Positions 32,541 through 43,890 of a stretch of 64,000 bases of DNA are shown here, one piece after another. The position numbers were made by a program, and so were the translations under genes. The first letter of the stretch is position 1; each line of letters starts with the position of its first letter. Below the pieces are notes generated by a model that was not told where the DNA came from, made no database searches, and saw only the letters and a program-made list of their open reading frames with translations. Source of the stretch: Astragalus membranaceus (Eukaryota; Streptophyta; Magnoliopsida; Fabales; Fabaceae); assembly GCA_039519185.1 (NCBI GenBank), contig CM076847.1, positions 65,919,521 through 65,983,520 on the forward strand, in the 5' to 3' direction.

Positions 32541-34215
32541 AGGCCCATGCTTTTCCCACATCCCTCCCTACTCACCCCACACCCCCTAATTCTGCGAAAT
32601 GACCAAAAGGCCATTAATGAAATGCGCATTTTTCGCCGATTCGGTTACGGGCAACCGAAATAATTCAGTTATGGGCAACCGAAGGTGTATTTTTTGGCAC
32701 ACACCCCTTTTTTCCTTTTTTAGATAATTCGGCTGACCCCAACTGAATAAATTCGAATCAAGGAAGCCGAATACGGGTTTTTTAAAAAAAAAAATTGAAC
32801 TGCTCAGATTCCATTGACACTTTTAACCAACAGCTCACAACCAGTCAAACGTGTCAGGAAAATGAGTGGATGGCATTTCCTTTGGAAATTGTGCCCCAAC
32901 GGATAGAAAATAAACGGCTTAGATTTGTGATCTAAAATTTTGATCAACGGCTCATGTTTCCCCACGCCTATTATAAATTGGGCTTCAGCTTTCCTTTCTA
33001 CTTCACAAAAACCCTAACCCCTTCTCTGCTTCTTCTCCACCAAATCGTATAAACACACAAAAAATGCCCCTAACACAATACTCAGGATTCTTCCCTCACT
33101 ATCATTCATCATCAGGGCATCATCACCAACAAAGTTGATGGTGTCTGTTTGGAGGGGCGAGACACAATGCAGTGTAGGCTTAAACACAACATAACATTCG
33201 CTGTCCTAAAAGATAAACTACTAGGTATGGTGCAAGTGGAGCGCGACGAGCGAGAGATAACTTATATAGTTTATCGGAAACCTGATTGGTCTGATGGACG
33301 TGTGCACTGGTTTACAATGGATGTCAAGAACGACGATGACGTCCAAGCAATGATGTCCTGTTTAAATGGAAGGGTTATCTGCATTTGTACATGGAAACCA
33401 CACGGACAGTCGCTGAGATCCTTAGTCATTTAACTCCACCAGCTCAGTAGTTTGTCATTTTATCGTTTTTGTGTATTTCGAGTTTTATGTACGGTGACGC
33501 TTTTTAATAATAAAATTGTTGTTTAATTTAAACGGTACTGTAAACCAAAAAATAATCAACCCAATATTTATTCATTACTAAATCAGTGACGTTCAATTAC
33601 AATTATTGATAAACAAAATAAGAGTAAAAAACTACAACTGAGTAACAACAGAGCCGGATCCTGGCGACTCCCACTCCCATCAGAGGCAACCGCGGGCATA
33701 ATCCTGGCGACGTTGAAGCTCCCAGTCTGATAGTATGTTAACGAGGCTTCCACACTCTCAACACCCTCATACGCTTGGCAGATGGCATGCGTATCAGTAA
33801 GGATATTGTCATAGCGCATGTTGTTGACACCACGAATACAAGGGCCAACTTCCAAGACAAAATAAAAGGAACAAGGCAACTCTAGTCTCCAAATCTCTTG
33901 GAATGGAAATCCTCCCAACATTTCGTTCAATGAGGGTAACGAATTGGATCATACCTACAACCAAACATATCAAACACAATCAGTATCAATATGATTCGAC
34001 TGACCTCAACCGAATGAATCCGTTTTGCGTGCAAAACTGGCATTGGGAAATTAAAGTCAACGATCGAGAGAGAAGAAAATCGAAATCACCAATTGAGAGG
34101 GAGAGAGAGAGAGAGAGAGAGAAATGGTGTTTTTTAGTGAGGGAGTAATTTGGGAATTAAAGAAATTAGGAGGTGTGGAGTGAATAGAAAAGGGTGTAAT
34201 AAAAGTGATGGCCTT
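32541..34215 (+). mobile_element. putative short MULE-like element with about 50-bp terminal inverted repeats
   Basis: The left end (GCCCATGCTTTTCCCAC...CTACTCACCCCACACCCCCTAATT) and the complement of the right end (GCCATCACTTTTATTACACCC...CTATTCACTCCACACCTCCTAATT) match at roughly 70% by eye. I found no clear target duplication. Inside are a fragment of a MULE N-terminal domain (33149-33433) and a minus frame of 115 codons (33930-33583) that I do not recognise. Near 32640-32780 repeated TTCGG...CCGAA words occur. A GA tract lies at 34099-34123. Confidence 0.5.
33149..33433 (+). CDS. MULE N-terminal domain-like small ORF
   Basis: A 94-codon frame that resembles the ubiquitin-like N-terminal domain of plant Mutator transposases: CRLKHNITFAVLKDKL, then REITYIVYRKPDW, then HWFTMDVKNDDDVQAMMSCL, where the DDDV..M motif is typical. 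It starts with ATG at 33149; the domain reading may begin slightly upstream (GVCLEG). It ends after ICTWKPHG without any zinc or transposase domain, so the element kept only the N-terminus. A CTATTATAAATTGGG stretch near 32970 could be its promoter. Whether it is expressed is unknown. Confidence 0.55.
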   Translation: MEGRDTMQCRLKHNITFAVLKDKLLGMVQVERDEREITYIVYRKPDWSDGRVHWFTMDVKNDDDVQAMMSCLNGRVICICTWKPHGQSLRSLVI

Positions 34216-34596
34216 AGAAAAAGTCTAGCCTTAGTTTTCAAACTAGAATTGAGAGGGATCACGCAAACGCTAATTTTTTAAACTAGAATTGGGAGGGGCC
34301 ACGCGAACACAGGCCCCCACTGCCACAAATTATGACGCAGGCTCCACCACTTGGACAGACCTTAGACCAGCACCCCTCCTAAGTGCAATGGAGGTCACTC
34401 GCCTAGGCCATGGGCCTTCTTGATCACCCATCAACCCTATCCAGGTAAGTATGTTGCTCAATCTCATGCGCTTTTAATTTATAGCTCATTCACCTCGCTG
34501 TTGCGTCCAACCTACCGATGTGGGACTATTTTGCAGTTATACTACTATTATTACTTCAAGTGTGTGCTTGTGCTGTGGACATTTGAACTAACTAGC

Positions 34597-37194
34597 ATGC
34601 TTTTGCGCTGTTGTCTTCCATCAAATTTGAAGCTCAAAAATACTCGCTTCTTGTGTTGTTCTACCAATCCAACTCCAACCACCACCACTACTTCATCGTC
34701 TTCCATCGCACCTACAATTTCAATTTCAAAACAATGCAATTCCTTACTCCACGCAAAGCTCCTACATCAACAAACCACAGTGCAAGGCCTTGTCGACTAC
34801 GCAAATATCAGCAATCTCATAGCCACATACATATCCTGCAATTCCACCGCAAATGCAATTCTACTTCTAGAACGCCTCAATCCATGTCCCTCTTCAGTTT
34901 ACTGGTGGAACCAATTAATAAAACGCGCACTTCATCATCAAACCCCGCACGTCGTTTTACGTCTTTACCGTCGTATGAAAATACTTGGTTGGACTCCCGA
35001 TCATTACACTTTCCCTTTCGTTTTCAAAGCCTGCGGTGACATTTCTTCTTTCTACTTCGGCGCTTCACTTCACGCTGCCATTTATCGCTCTGGCTTTATT
35101 TCCAATGTCTTCGTTTGCAATGCTGTCGTTTCTATGTATGGAAAGTGCCAAGCGCTTATTCATGCGCGCCAAATGTTTGATGAATTGTGTACTCGAGGGA
35201 TTCATGATTTGGTTTCTTGGAATTCTATTGTGTCTGCCTATTCACATGGTTCTGTTCCAAATGCTGCTGTTTTGCTTTTCCGTGAAATGACGGCGAGTCA
35301 TGGAATGTCCCCGGATGCTGTTAGTCTTGTTAATATACTTCCTGTTTGTGGTTCACTTGGTGTGTGGTTGCATGGGAAACAAGTTCATGGTTATGCTGTT
35401 AGAAGTGGTTTGGTGGATGATGTTTTTGTGGGCAATGCTGTGGTTGATATGTATGCAAAGTGTGGGAAAATGGAGGAAGCTAGTAAGGTTTTTGAGAGGA
35501 TGAGGTTTAAGGATGTTGTTTCATGGAATGCTATGGTTACTGGGTATTCTCAAACTGGTAGATTTGAGAATGCTCTTGATTTGTTTGGGAAAATGAGGGA
35601 GGAAAAAATTGAGTTAGATGTTGTGACTTGGAGTGCTGTTATTGCTGGGTATGCTCAGAGAGGACATGGTTGTGAGGCTATGGATGTGTTTAGGGAAATG
35701 AGTAAGTGTGGTTCTAGGCCTAATGTGGTTACTCTCGTGTCATTGCTTTCTGGTTGTGCGTCTGTTGGAGTTGGAGCTTTGATTCATGGAAAGGAAACTC
35801 ATTGTTATGCTGTGAAAATGATTCTCAATCTCAAAGGGGATGATGATGATGATGATGATATGATGGTGATTAATGCTTTGATTGACATGTATGCTAAATG
35901 CCAGTGTACAAAAGTGGCTCGTGTGATGTTTGATTTGGTGTCTCCGAAAGCTAGAGATGTGGTGACATGGACTGTGATGATTGGTGGGTATGCTCAGCAT
36001 GGTGATGCTAACCATGCCCTGCAACTTTTCTCCGAGATGTTCAAAACTGATAACAGTATCATTCCTAATAATTTTACCTTATCCTGTGCACTTGTGGCTT
36101 GTGCTCGTTTGGCAGCGTTGAGGTTTGGTAGGCAAATTCATGGTTATGTCTTGCGAAATCGTGGTGGTTCTGGAATTCTGTTTGTGGCTAATTGTCTCAT
36201 AGATATGTATTCCAAATCTGGAGATGTTGATACTGCTCAGGTTGTTTTTGACAACATGCCGGAGAGAAATGCTGTTTCTTGGACCTCGTTACTCACGGGA
36301 TATGGCATGCATGGACGCGGCGAAGATGCTCTCCGGGTTTTTGATGAGATGAGGAAAGTGGCTCTAGTGCCTGATGGCATAACCTTTGTTGTTGTTCTTT
36401 ATGCTTGTAGTCATTCAGGAATGGTGGATCGTGGAATCGATCTGTTTTATAGAATGAGCAAGGATTTCGGGGTGAATCCGGGAGTGGAGCATTATGCTTG
36501 TATGGTTGATCTTTTGGGTCGTGCTGGTCGTCTAGATGAAGCTGTGAGACTCATTAACGAAATGCCAATGGAACCAACGCCCGTAGTGTGGGTAGCCTTG
36601 CTTAGTGCTTGTAGATTACATTCAAATGTGGAACTTGGGGAATTTGCGGCAAAAAGATTGATAGAATTGGAGGCTGACAATGATGGATCATACACATTGC
36701 TTTCAAATATATATGCTAATGCCAGACGCTGGAAAGATGTGGCTAGGATTAGATATTTGATGAAACGTACTGGAATCAAGAAAAGACCTGGTTGCAGTTG
36801 GGTCCAAGGAAAGAAAGGCACCGAAACCTTCTATGTGGGAGACAGAACTCACTCACAATCTCAGCAGATATATGAAACACTTGCAGACTTGATTCAGCGC
36901 ATTAAGGCTCTTGGGTATGTTCCTCAAACAAACTTTGCTCTTCATGATGTGGATGATGAAGAAAAAGGTGACATGCTTTCTGAACATAGTGAGAAGTTGG
37001 CTCTTGCCTATGCCATCCTAACACTACCACCAGGTGCACCTATTCGAATCACGAAGAATTTACGCATTTGTGGTGATTGCCATAGTGCCATTACCTATAT
37101 ATCCATGATTGTTGAACATGAGATCATACTAAGAGACTCAAGTCGCTTCCATCATTTCAAAAATGGGTCATGCTCTTGCAAAGGGTACTGGTGA
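34597..37194 (+). CDS. PLS/DYW-class pentatricopeptide repeat protein (At5g16860-like)
   Basis: An intact single-exon gene of 865 codons from the ATG at 34597. The frame is open up to 34420, but the upstream 59 codons are repeat-like and 865 is close to the roughly 850 of the Arabidopsis homologue. Plant PPR proteins of this class act in mitochondria or plastids, mostly in C-to-U RNA editing. Tandem P, L and S repeats fill about residues 110-670 (VFVGNAVVDMYAKCGKMEEA, DVVSWNAMVTGYSQTGRFENA). The E/E+ region follows (GSYTLLSNIYANARRWKD, KKRPGCSW). The C-terminal DYW deaminase has HSE (H797), CGDC (C825, C828) and a HHFKNGSCSC end. The last residues are GYW rather than DYW. A run of seven Asp comes from a GAT microsatellite at 35839-35860. 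An organelle-targeting N-terminus is plausible but was not tested. Confidence 0.93.
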   Translation: MLLRCCLPSNLKLKNTRFLCCSTNPTPTTTTTSSSSIAPTISISKQCNSLLHAKLLHQQTTVQGLVDYANISNLIATYISCNSTANAILLLERLNPCPSSVYWWNQLIKRALHHQTPHVVLRLYRRMKILGWTPDHYTFPFVFKACGDISSFYFGASLHAAIYRSGFISNVFVCNAVVSMYGKCQALIHARQMFDELCTRGIHDLVSWNSIVSAYSHGSVPNAAVLLFREMTASHGMSPDAVSLVNILPVCGSLGVWLHGKQVHGYAVRSGLVDDVFVGNAVVDMYAKCGKMEEASKVFERMRFKDVVSWNAMVTGYSQTGRFENALDLFGKMREEKIELDVVTWSAVIAGYAQRGHGCEAMDVFREMSKCGSRPNVVTLVSLLSGCASVGVGALIHGKETHCYAVKMILNLKGDDDDDDDMMVINALIDMYAKCQCTKVARVMFDLVSPKARDVVTWTVMIGGYAQHGDANHALQLFSEMFKTDNSIIPNNFTLSCALVACARLAALRFGRQIHGYVLRNRGGSGILFVANCLIDMYSKSGDVDTAQVVFDNMPERNAVSWTSLLTGYGMHGRGEDALRVFDEMRKVALVPDGITFVVVLYACSHSGMVDRGIDLFYRMSKDFGVNPGVEHYACMVDLLGRAGRLDEAVRLINEMPMEPTPVVWVALLSACRLHSNVELGEFAAKRLIELEADNDGSYTLLSNIYANARRWKDVARIRYLMKRTGIKKRPGCSWVQGKKGTETFYVGDRTHSQSQQIYETLADLIQRIKALGYVPQTNFALHDVDDEEKGDMLSEHSEKLALAYAILTLPPGAPIRITKNLRICGDCHSAITYISMIVEHEIILRDSSRFHHFKNGSCSCKGYW

Positions 37195-37489
37195 AAAAGG
37201 AATCGACCCGTTCCATTTATCAGTATATAACTTTTTTTGCTATGAGAGAGGTAATTATCTTCTTTTAGTACACATCACAAATTTATAGCTATTTTGTGAT
37301 TGGATTTAGAAGAGAGCATTTGAATTCATTTTGACAATTTATTTATACTTCTGAAAATTTGTTATACAACAACTGTTATCAATATTGATAATCAACATTA
37401 GAATTAGCATGCTTTTATGCTTCCTTCAGTTGAACCTGAAGCTGTTATTTTCACTATTTATCAATACCGGCCTCTTGTGTCGCGAGCAG

Positions 37490-37760
37490 AACTCATGGTG
37501 AGTGTACCTGCAAAGACACTCTGACGCCCAAGTCAGGGAGGAAGAAGTCAAAGCAGGAAATGAGAGATGAGTTCAAAAGTGTACCTTTCTACGGGGGGTT
37601 GGCCTTTATTTATAGAGTTCGGCGAAGCTCCCTAGCCGTACGATCATGCGGCTCGATCTCAGCCGTTGAGGTGTTCCCAGCTCGCTTAGGCGCGCTGTTT
37701 GTTAGTAAGCTACAGTGCCCTGGTTGGGTTGGGCCTTCCTCGAGGGTTGGGCCCTCGGCC
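37490..37760. mobile_element. LTR fragment related to 28069-28500
   Basis: Shares GACACTCTGACGCCCAAGTCAGGGAGG (37515) and TTTATTTATAGAGTT (37608) with the LTR edge near 28175-28270, in the same orientation. It starts about 300 bases after the PPR stop codon. Frames of 70-107 codons here are not genes. Confidence 0.6.
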
Positions 37761-39678
37761 CAATCCAGAACAAGTACCAAATCATCTGCCATCACACCAA
37801 TCAGTATCACAATCATACCTACAATTTCAAATCAATGTGAATCTTATTCGATGCAAAGCTGCTGCATCATCGAAGTACTGTGAAGGCTTTTGTCGAGTTT
37901 GCAGGTGTCACCAACCTGACCATTTCGACACAATGTGTTATTTTCTTTCCTTTGCAAGGTTTCTCTTCAGATTTATTCTTTATCTTGTGCTAATATTCTT
38001 TTACTGTTAGCAGCCACCATCATCTCCTACATTTGGCTTCTGACCTCCAACTTTGAATGTTGATTCTGATCATTAAGTGAATTTTCTCATGTATCTTCTT
38101 CACGCCAATTTGCATTTGGTCAAAAAATGTGTATGCTCTATGCTGTTTGATGAAATGCTTAATGGATGTTCCAGTCTTAGTCTTTGGATGACAATAATAG
38201 ATCTGAGAAAATCTAATAATTTCTTGTGATGACAATGCATTGATTAATGAGCTGAGTGTTTTCATTTTTACTGCATTTGGCTTGTTTTATGATTTCAGCC
38301 CATGTCTAATCTTCAGAACTGTGTTTTCTTATAATTTCCAGAAACAGGAAAACCTCAAAAATGACAACAGAACCATACATACACCATCAAATAAAATCAG
38401 GATAAAATTCACAAACCCACCCGAAAGATTATTGTAACCCAAGTCTGAACAGTCAAAGACATTTTTGGTGCCAAATCCAAAAGTTGCCGTGTGATGAAAT
38501 TCACAAACCAGTTTGAGCAATTTTTTATTTTTCAAAAAAAAAGGAGAGAGATGAAACTAAGTGAAAGAAAGGAACCTTTGTAGGATGCCCTAGAGTCCAG
38601 AAACAGAGTGCCATCCTGCAGCTCTTCGATATATGATAAACTAGTAACTTTATTACTAGATCCGTTCCCTTTCCGCTAGAAAAGTTATGAGAGACTGTTG
38701 CCTTTGAAGCTGTTTTCCTGTTTTGTCCTGTTTCAATAATTTGTGAACCTGTTTGAGATTGTAGTATATGGATGCAGAAAAGTTTCTCAGTTCTTCCAAT
38801 ACATTGACTTGTGAGCTCATAACTCCCCATTATTTGTTTCACCAACCTTGCTACGTGATAAGGTTTTCTTTGATTCGTTGGAACCATCTCTATAGTAACT
38901 CAGTTTGCTGAAAACAATGTCTGTTTCTACTGCCTTAAATTTCAGTTTTTCCAGTCCTACTGATCATTTATTGATACCATCTTCCTTATTTTTTCCTACT
39001 GATCACTTATCGATACCATCTTCCTTCTTTTATTTTCTTGATAGAATTGGTACAGACTTGAGAAATGAAATCAAACAGAGAACAAGCAAAACGGAGAATA
39101 TGGTATGTATATGTGTATATTAATGGAATATGAAAATTGATCCAAGCTCCACAATGGAAAAGACAACCAGAGCAGATATGCTCCTTTCAGAGAGGATACT
39201 CTCCTTCAACTAACTATACCAATTCCTGAATACTCTTTCTCTCACACAATGTGACCCATATAGACTACCTCACCCCACTAACAGAATCACCATTAGATCA
39301 ACTGCCACCTGACTAACTAATTTCCACTCCCTGACCTCACTTTCTTTCTCCTGGAATATACCTTCCAGATGGTGGGCTTTTTCACATTCTGGCCAAAGTC
39401 TAAAACCTGGTCCACTGCATCAGGTACTCTATCATTTCTCTTCTGTGATATTATTGATTTATATATCCAAATGGTATTCTTGTCTTCAATGAACTTTCGC
39501 TGCCAATGTTCTTGTTTCATGGTCATCTGCTGGTAGCAAATGATTTATTCCCTTAAACGTACCTAATTTTGTTGAACTCAATCTGCTGGTAACTTTACTG
39601 ACATATGTTTGTTTCACACTCACAGTAAAGTCTAGTGTACTTGTCTACTGCAATTCTCATGGATTGGATTTGTCTACT
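37761..39678. other. intergenic DNA, no recognised gene
   Basis: About 1.9 kb with many stops on all frames. A 37-bp unit is duplicated at 38954-39030 (CCTACTGATCA.TTAT.GATACCATCTTCCTT). Short frames on the minus strand (120 codons at 38887-38525) look like no known family. Part may be PPR downstream sequence or decayed introns. Confidence 0.45.
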
Positions 39679-39843
39679 GCAATTCAGATTCTCATGCTTG
39701 GTGCTGCTCAAGGATTAACTTATATACATGAGGGACTGGAGATTCACGTACCTCAGGCTCATAGGTTCAAAGAGATCAGATTTGCTGCCATGTCATTTAG
39801 CTTAAGCGCATATGCATACCATGTTTTATCGAACATTTTTTAA
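39679..39843 (+). pseudogene. possible receptor-kinase exon fragment
   Basis: After a possible acceptor (TTCAG at 39682-39686) the frame reads ILMLGAAQGLTYIHEGLE, which resembles the alpha-E region of plant receptor-like kinases (ALGAA.GL.YIH). The expected IVHRDIK...N catalytic loop is absent and the frame ends at TAA 39841. Only about 18 residues look kinase-like, so this could be chance. Confidence 0.3.
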
Positions 39844-40152
39844 TGTGCAACTTCATGGATTTGAAGTTGCACTGCTATTCTGTAACTACAGACAGTTATG
39901 GACATTTTTGAGTGAAGAACAACGTATTAAGCAACCATGGTGAGTTTTTTCATAAATATTCACTTTTCTGCTGTGTCCTATCAAATGCATAAATTTTTAC
40001 AGCTAGAAAGATAAGCCTGTTTTGAGGTTGTGCAGCTTTTTGTGAGAACTAATGTAGGAATGAAAAAACCTGCAGGTAAAAATCCGCATGTAGGACTCAG
40101 CAGCCTCTTATTTATTATCATTACCAAAGTAAATGAAGTTTTTTACTGAAAC

Positions 40153-40510
40153 CAATGTTTTTAAAACCGGACCGGAGATCGAACCGGCGAGGTCTCCGGT
40201 TCATGGTTTAATCGGTTCAACCATGGTTGAACCGGATGAGTAATTTATTAAATAAAAAATAAAAAATATTAAATTTTGGAGAAAAAAGTAAATTTAAAAA
40301 TAAAAAAATATATTTCGGGCTGTTCAATCCGGTTCGATTTCCGGTTCAAAGCGGTTGAACCGCGGTTCAACCCGGTTCCCCCCGATTCGATCCGGTTCTG
40401 GGCGGTTCAATGAGACTGCGGTTCAAATGGGGTTGAACCAACCGGCCGGGGGTCCGGTTTCCGGTTCAACCGGTTGAACCGGCCGGTCCAGTCCAGTTTT
40501 TAAAACATTG
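40153..40510. mobile_element. hAT-like MITE rich in CCGGTT words
   Basis: The ends are inverted copies (CAATGTTTTTAAAACCGGACC and complement CAATGTTTTAAAAACTGGACTGG). Flanks ACTGAAAC (left) and ATTGAAAC (right) match at 7 of 8 bases, fitting an 8-bp duplication. The interior is built from GGTTCAACCGG-type palindromic words around an AT-rich centre. A degraded relative lies at 43705-43890. Confidence 0.8.
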
Positions 40511-40810
40511 ATTGAAACAGAAAGAAATTTCGTGATCAAAGAAATCCTTAGTTCGACTTGAAATAGTTCACTTGGAAATTTGTAACAAAGTTTGATGGTT
40601 CAGAAGGTCTGTACAGCATTTTAATATTGGATTGCTCTAGATTCAAATTATTTCAGCTTTGAAAGAAAGAGAAATTCACCTTATGCTTACATCCACAAGT
40701 TTCATGTGTTTTTTTGGCTTCCAGCATGAATATTTTACCAAAGGCAATTAAAATCTGAGACAAGGTTGATCCTAAACGTGGTTAGCCATATTCAGGGATT
40801 AGTCCTTAGT

Positions 40811-41782
40811 CATGGCAATGGGGCGGGGACGGGTTTAACATTCCCCATTCCCGATTCCCATATTCATCCCCGTTCCCCGTCCCAAACCCAACAGGGATGA
40901 AGAATTGATCCACATCTCCGTACCCAACGGGTTCGGAAATCCCCGCCCCAACCCCGTCCCCGCAGTAGAATTCATTTTTTAAAATTTAAAAGTAGTTTTT
41001 ACCTGTCCCAAACTCGAACCCGCCCCCAAACCCAAAACTTATCCCACACCCAAACCCACCCCAAACCCGAAATTTAACACAACATAAAATCAATGCAATA
41101 CTACAACATATAACCAAAATATCAATTATCCAAAATGTCACCGTATAGCAATGACGTTGCATATCAACATATAAAAATCAAGGTTCTAAGTTAACCGGTA
41201 ATCTAAATTACATAATTGTTCATCTAAATTTTAAAATTCGTAAAACAAGGTGCCACATCAATGTTGTCTTCGCTAAATGCTTTTGACGTCTTCACTCTTC
41301 AAAGTGGGAAGTGACACAACTAGTCAATATTTTACCTACAAAATAAAAAATACATGTTAAATATAAACACTAAAGTTGATAAAATTGGAACGTGGTGATA
41401 AATAAATAGAAAACCAATAAGTAACTATGGAAAAACAGATTTTTCTTGCACTAACAGAGTATGAAATAGATTATAAAATCATTATTCTGATTATGAAACA
41501 AAATACAATCAATTATGAAATAAAATCATTGCACTAACAGATTATAATTGCACTAAGTCACTAACAGATTATTCAGATCAATTATAATAGATTTGCAATA
41601 TCAAATCAATTATAACTTCTTACATTCAGGGCGGGTTCAGGGACGGGACCTATATCCCCATTACCCGTCCCATCTCCGTTTTTCAATTTCAAGGAAAACC
41701 CAAACTCAGTCAAAGCGGGGAAAACCCGTCAAATCGGGGCGGGTTTGGTTCGGTCTCCGCGGGTATGGGTTTCGTTGCCATG
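40811..41782. mobile_element. non-autonomous TIR element with GC-rich ends
   Basis: The left end is CATGGCAATGGGGCGGGGACGGG and the complement of the right end is CATGGCAACGAAACCCATACC. GC-rich subterminal blocks repeat CCCCGTCCC/GGGACGGG words on both sides of an AT-rich centre. This looks like a common plant hAT-type MITE, but I could not find a matching target duplication. The 77-codon plus frame at 41593 is part of it. Confidence 0.6.
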
Positions 41783-41811
41783 CCTCCTTCTTCATTCTGT
41801 CAGACTCAGCC

Positions 41812-42100
41812 TTCCCACTAATTTGATTGTAAGTACTCTAAATCCTTTATTGCACAATAAACCTAAGATATCAAAGATCATAGAAGTAGAAACAGAAATA
41901 AAAACATAATACTACTATGTATTCAGTTCATGTCTGTCACTTATAAACACAGTACAATACATTAGCCTCTTCTGTGAGACTTAACCCTCCCACAAGTTTC
42001 ATGTTAAGGACTCTAAATCTTTTCTTGCACAATAAACCTGAGATATCAAAGATCAAGAAGTACTGTAGACAGAAATAAACACAGTACAATACATTCAAAC
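41812..42100. repeat. tandem duplication of about 170 bp
   Basis: CTCTAAATC.TTT.TTGCACAATAAACCT.AGATATCAAAGATCA occurs twice (about 41834 and 42011), followed each time by AGACAGAAATAAA- or ACACAGTACAATACATT-type words. It lies just beyond the stop of the minus-strand gene at 42155. Confidence 0.75.
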
Positions 42101-42154
42101 TCTGAATTTTTATTGGCATAAACACGAATATATGATCAAAGCTACATACTTGAG

Positions 42155-43423
42155 TTACCTAACAAGACCCAGATTGAGGATTCCCCATGAGGTATGAGGC
42201 CAAGATTTCTCCTTTGCCTTCATTAACAAAACTCTACTCCATGAAATCCATCCTTCCCAAGAAACCCTCTTATCCCAAGGACATCCCCATTCCAGCAAAA
42301 GAGTCAATCCTTTCTCTGCTTTTTTCTCAGCCTCTTCAAATCTCCCCATTGCCAAATAAACCTGACTCAACACCACATATGGCTCTCCCACAAATGGATT
42401 CTTCTCAATACTCTTCACCAACAACTCCTCACTCCTCCCCAACCCTTCTTTATTCACATCACAAACAGCTTCCCAGTACAAATTCCTTGCTACTATCTGA
42501 TCCTCAGCATCCAAAACCTTTGTACAGTTCTCAAAAACCGGTGGCAAAACTAACTCAATATCTTCATCTCTCTCATTTTCATCCCTCACAAAATCAGCCA
42601 CCACCCTTTTCCTCTCTTCCAAGAAAATCTTTTCCTCTCTCACAATCAAAGTGTACAGTGCACCCATTCTCGAAATTGAATTCAACCACAAACCTGGTTT
42701 ACCATCTCCTGGCCAAATAGCACCAAAATTGTTCCCTTTAAACTCAAGCCTACCATCAACATTATCAAACAACATATCCTGAAAACTAAATAGTTGGTCA
42801 CAAAAATCAGCCATAGTCATCATAATGAAAACAGCAACCACTCTCCTTGAAACATGCACATCTTCACCCGTACGAATATGTTTCACTTTCAAACCTTCAG
42901 CAGGAACAAGACCCTGCACTTTTTTCCTCCAACTTTCCTCACCAAACACACCCTTCTCCTTTGCATCCCTAAGAGACACTTGAGATTTTTTAAGGTCATC
43001 AGCAAGTTCATCATCGGAGTAGTGAAAAAGAAGATTATCATGAATAAGGGGTTGTCTTGGAACAACACAAAACAAGTGAATTAAATGTTCAGCTTCTTTA
43101 CCTACATATCCACGAACAACTTCACGACCGGTTGAAGGGTCAAAGATTGCGAGGTTAACATAGGAATTTGAGTATGCTGAATGGAAAAGACCACAAAGAG
43201 AGACAGCGTGAGGAGCTTTCCAAAGGTTAAGAATGCGATACATGTCTACAAGGTGGTCGAGGAAGCTACCATGTTTGTGCCAACACTCACCAGCACCAAC
43301 AGAACGAAGGATTTTAATTAATGAAGGGAGGTTTTCGTCGATGGATTCGAGCTCGCCACGGAGGAAAGGTCGAGCTGAGTCTAAGAGGGTTTGGAGATAT
43401 TGGCTTGAAGTTGAAGAAGGCAT
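42155..43423 (-). CDS. DUF6817-like protein with C-terminal TPR-like region
   Basis: An intact single-exon gene of 422 codons starting with ATG at 43423-43421. The N-terminal half resembles the DUF6817 family of plants, which is related to metal-binding HD-type folds: HGSFLDHLVDMYRIL (H51, H57) and LCGLFHSAYSN (H81) carry conserved His. The middle is charged (HYSDDELADDLKKSQVSLRD). From about residue 310 two helical repeats follow (NLYWEAVCDVNKEGLGRSEE, PYVVLSQVYLAMGRFEEAEK), a TPR-like pattern. No signal peptide or membrane segment is seen, so it is probably cytosolic. The molecular function is unknown. Opposite-strand frames (177 and 76 codons) are shadows. Confidence 0.85.
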   Translation of the reverse strand: MPSSTSSQYLQTLLDSARPFLRGELESIDENLPSLIKILRSVGAGECWHKHGSFLDHLVDMYRILNLWKAPHAVSLCGLFHSAYSNSYVNLAIFDPSTGREVVRGYVGKEAEHLIHLFCVVPRQPLIHDNLLFHYSDDELADDLKKSQVSLRDAKEKGVFGEESWRKKVQGLVPAEGLKVKHIRTGEDVHVSRRVVAVFIMMTMADFCDQLFSFQDMLFDNVDGRLEFKGNNFGAIWPGDGKPGLWLNSISRMGALYTLIVREEKIFLEERKRVVADFVRDENERDEDIELVLPPVFENCTKVLDAEDQIVARNLYWEAVCDVNKEGLGRSEELLVKSIEKNPFVGEPYVVLSQVYLAMGRFEEAEKKAEKGLTLLLEWGCPWDKRVSWEGWISWSRVLLMKAKEKSWPHTSWGILNLGLVR

Positions 43424-43704
43424 TGTAATGTAATGTTGTTAATGGAGTTTTGTTGAAGTGAAGGGTGAAGAATGTTCAATAATAATATATTGAGCAACAA
43501 AAGTAGTGTTGTGTTGCCGTGTTGGTCTTGTGTTGTTGGGAAGGAGACAAAATAAATGAGTGAGATGACAACCCAACAAACGAAGAGGTACTACTGAGAG
43601 TGAAAGATCACTCATGGACAATTCTTCTACTTATTTCTCTTTCTTTTTTTCGTTTTTGTTTTCTTGATTTCACTTTATTTTTCTCCCATTTATGCCAACT
43701 GTTG

Positions 43705-43890
43705 TAAGATCGGACCAGACGGTTTAATCGGTCAAACCGTTCAAATTGCATTTTTTTTATTTATTTTTTCTCTAAAAATTAATATTTATTTATTTATTAA
43801 TCATATAGTTGAACCGAGTTAACCGATTGAACCATGATTCAGATGTCTCACCGGTTTGATCTCTGGTCTAGTTTTAAAAATATTGCTTAC
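43705..43890. mobile_element. degraded relative of the MITE at 40153
   Basis: Contains GGACCAGACGGTTTAATCGGTCAAACCG, an AT-rich middle and GTTGAACCGAGTTAACCGATTGAACC...GTCTAGTTTTAAAA, matching the plan of 40153-40510. The ends are lost. Confidence 0.6.

Noticed and set aside
34611..35039. 142-codon frame at the start of the PPR gene
   Set aside because: Overlaps the PPR frame in another phase and has no PPR or other domain.
42187..42720. 177-codon plus frame rich in Pro/Ser
   Set aside because: Exact shadow of the DUF6817-like gene on the minus strand.
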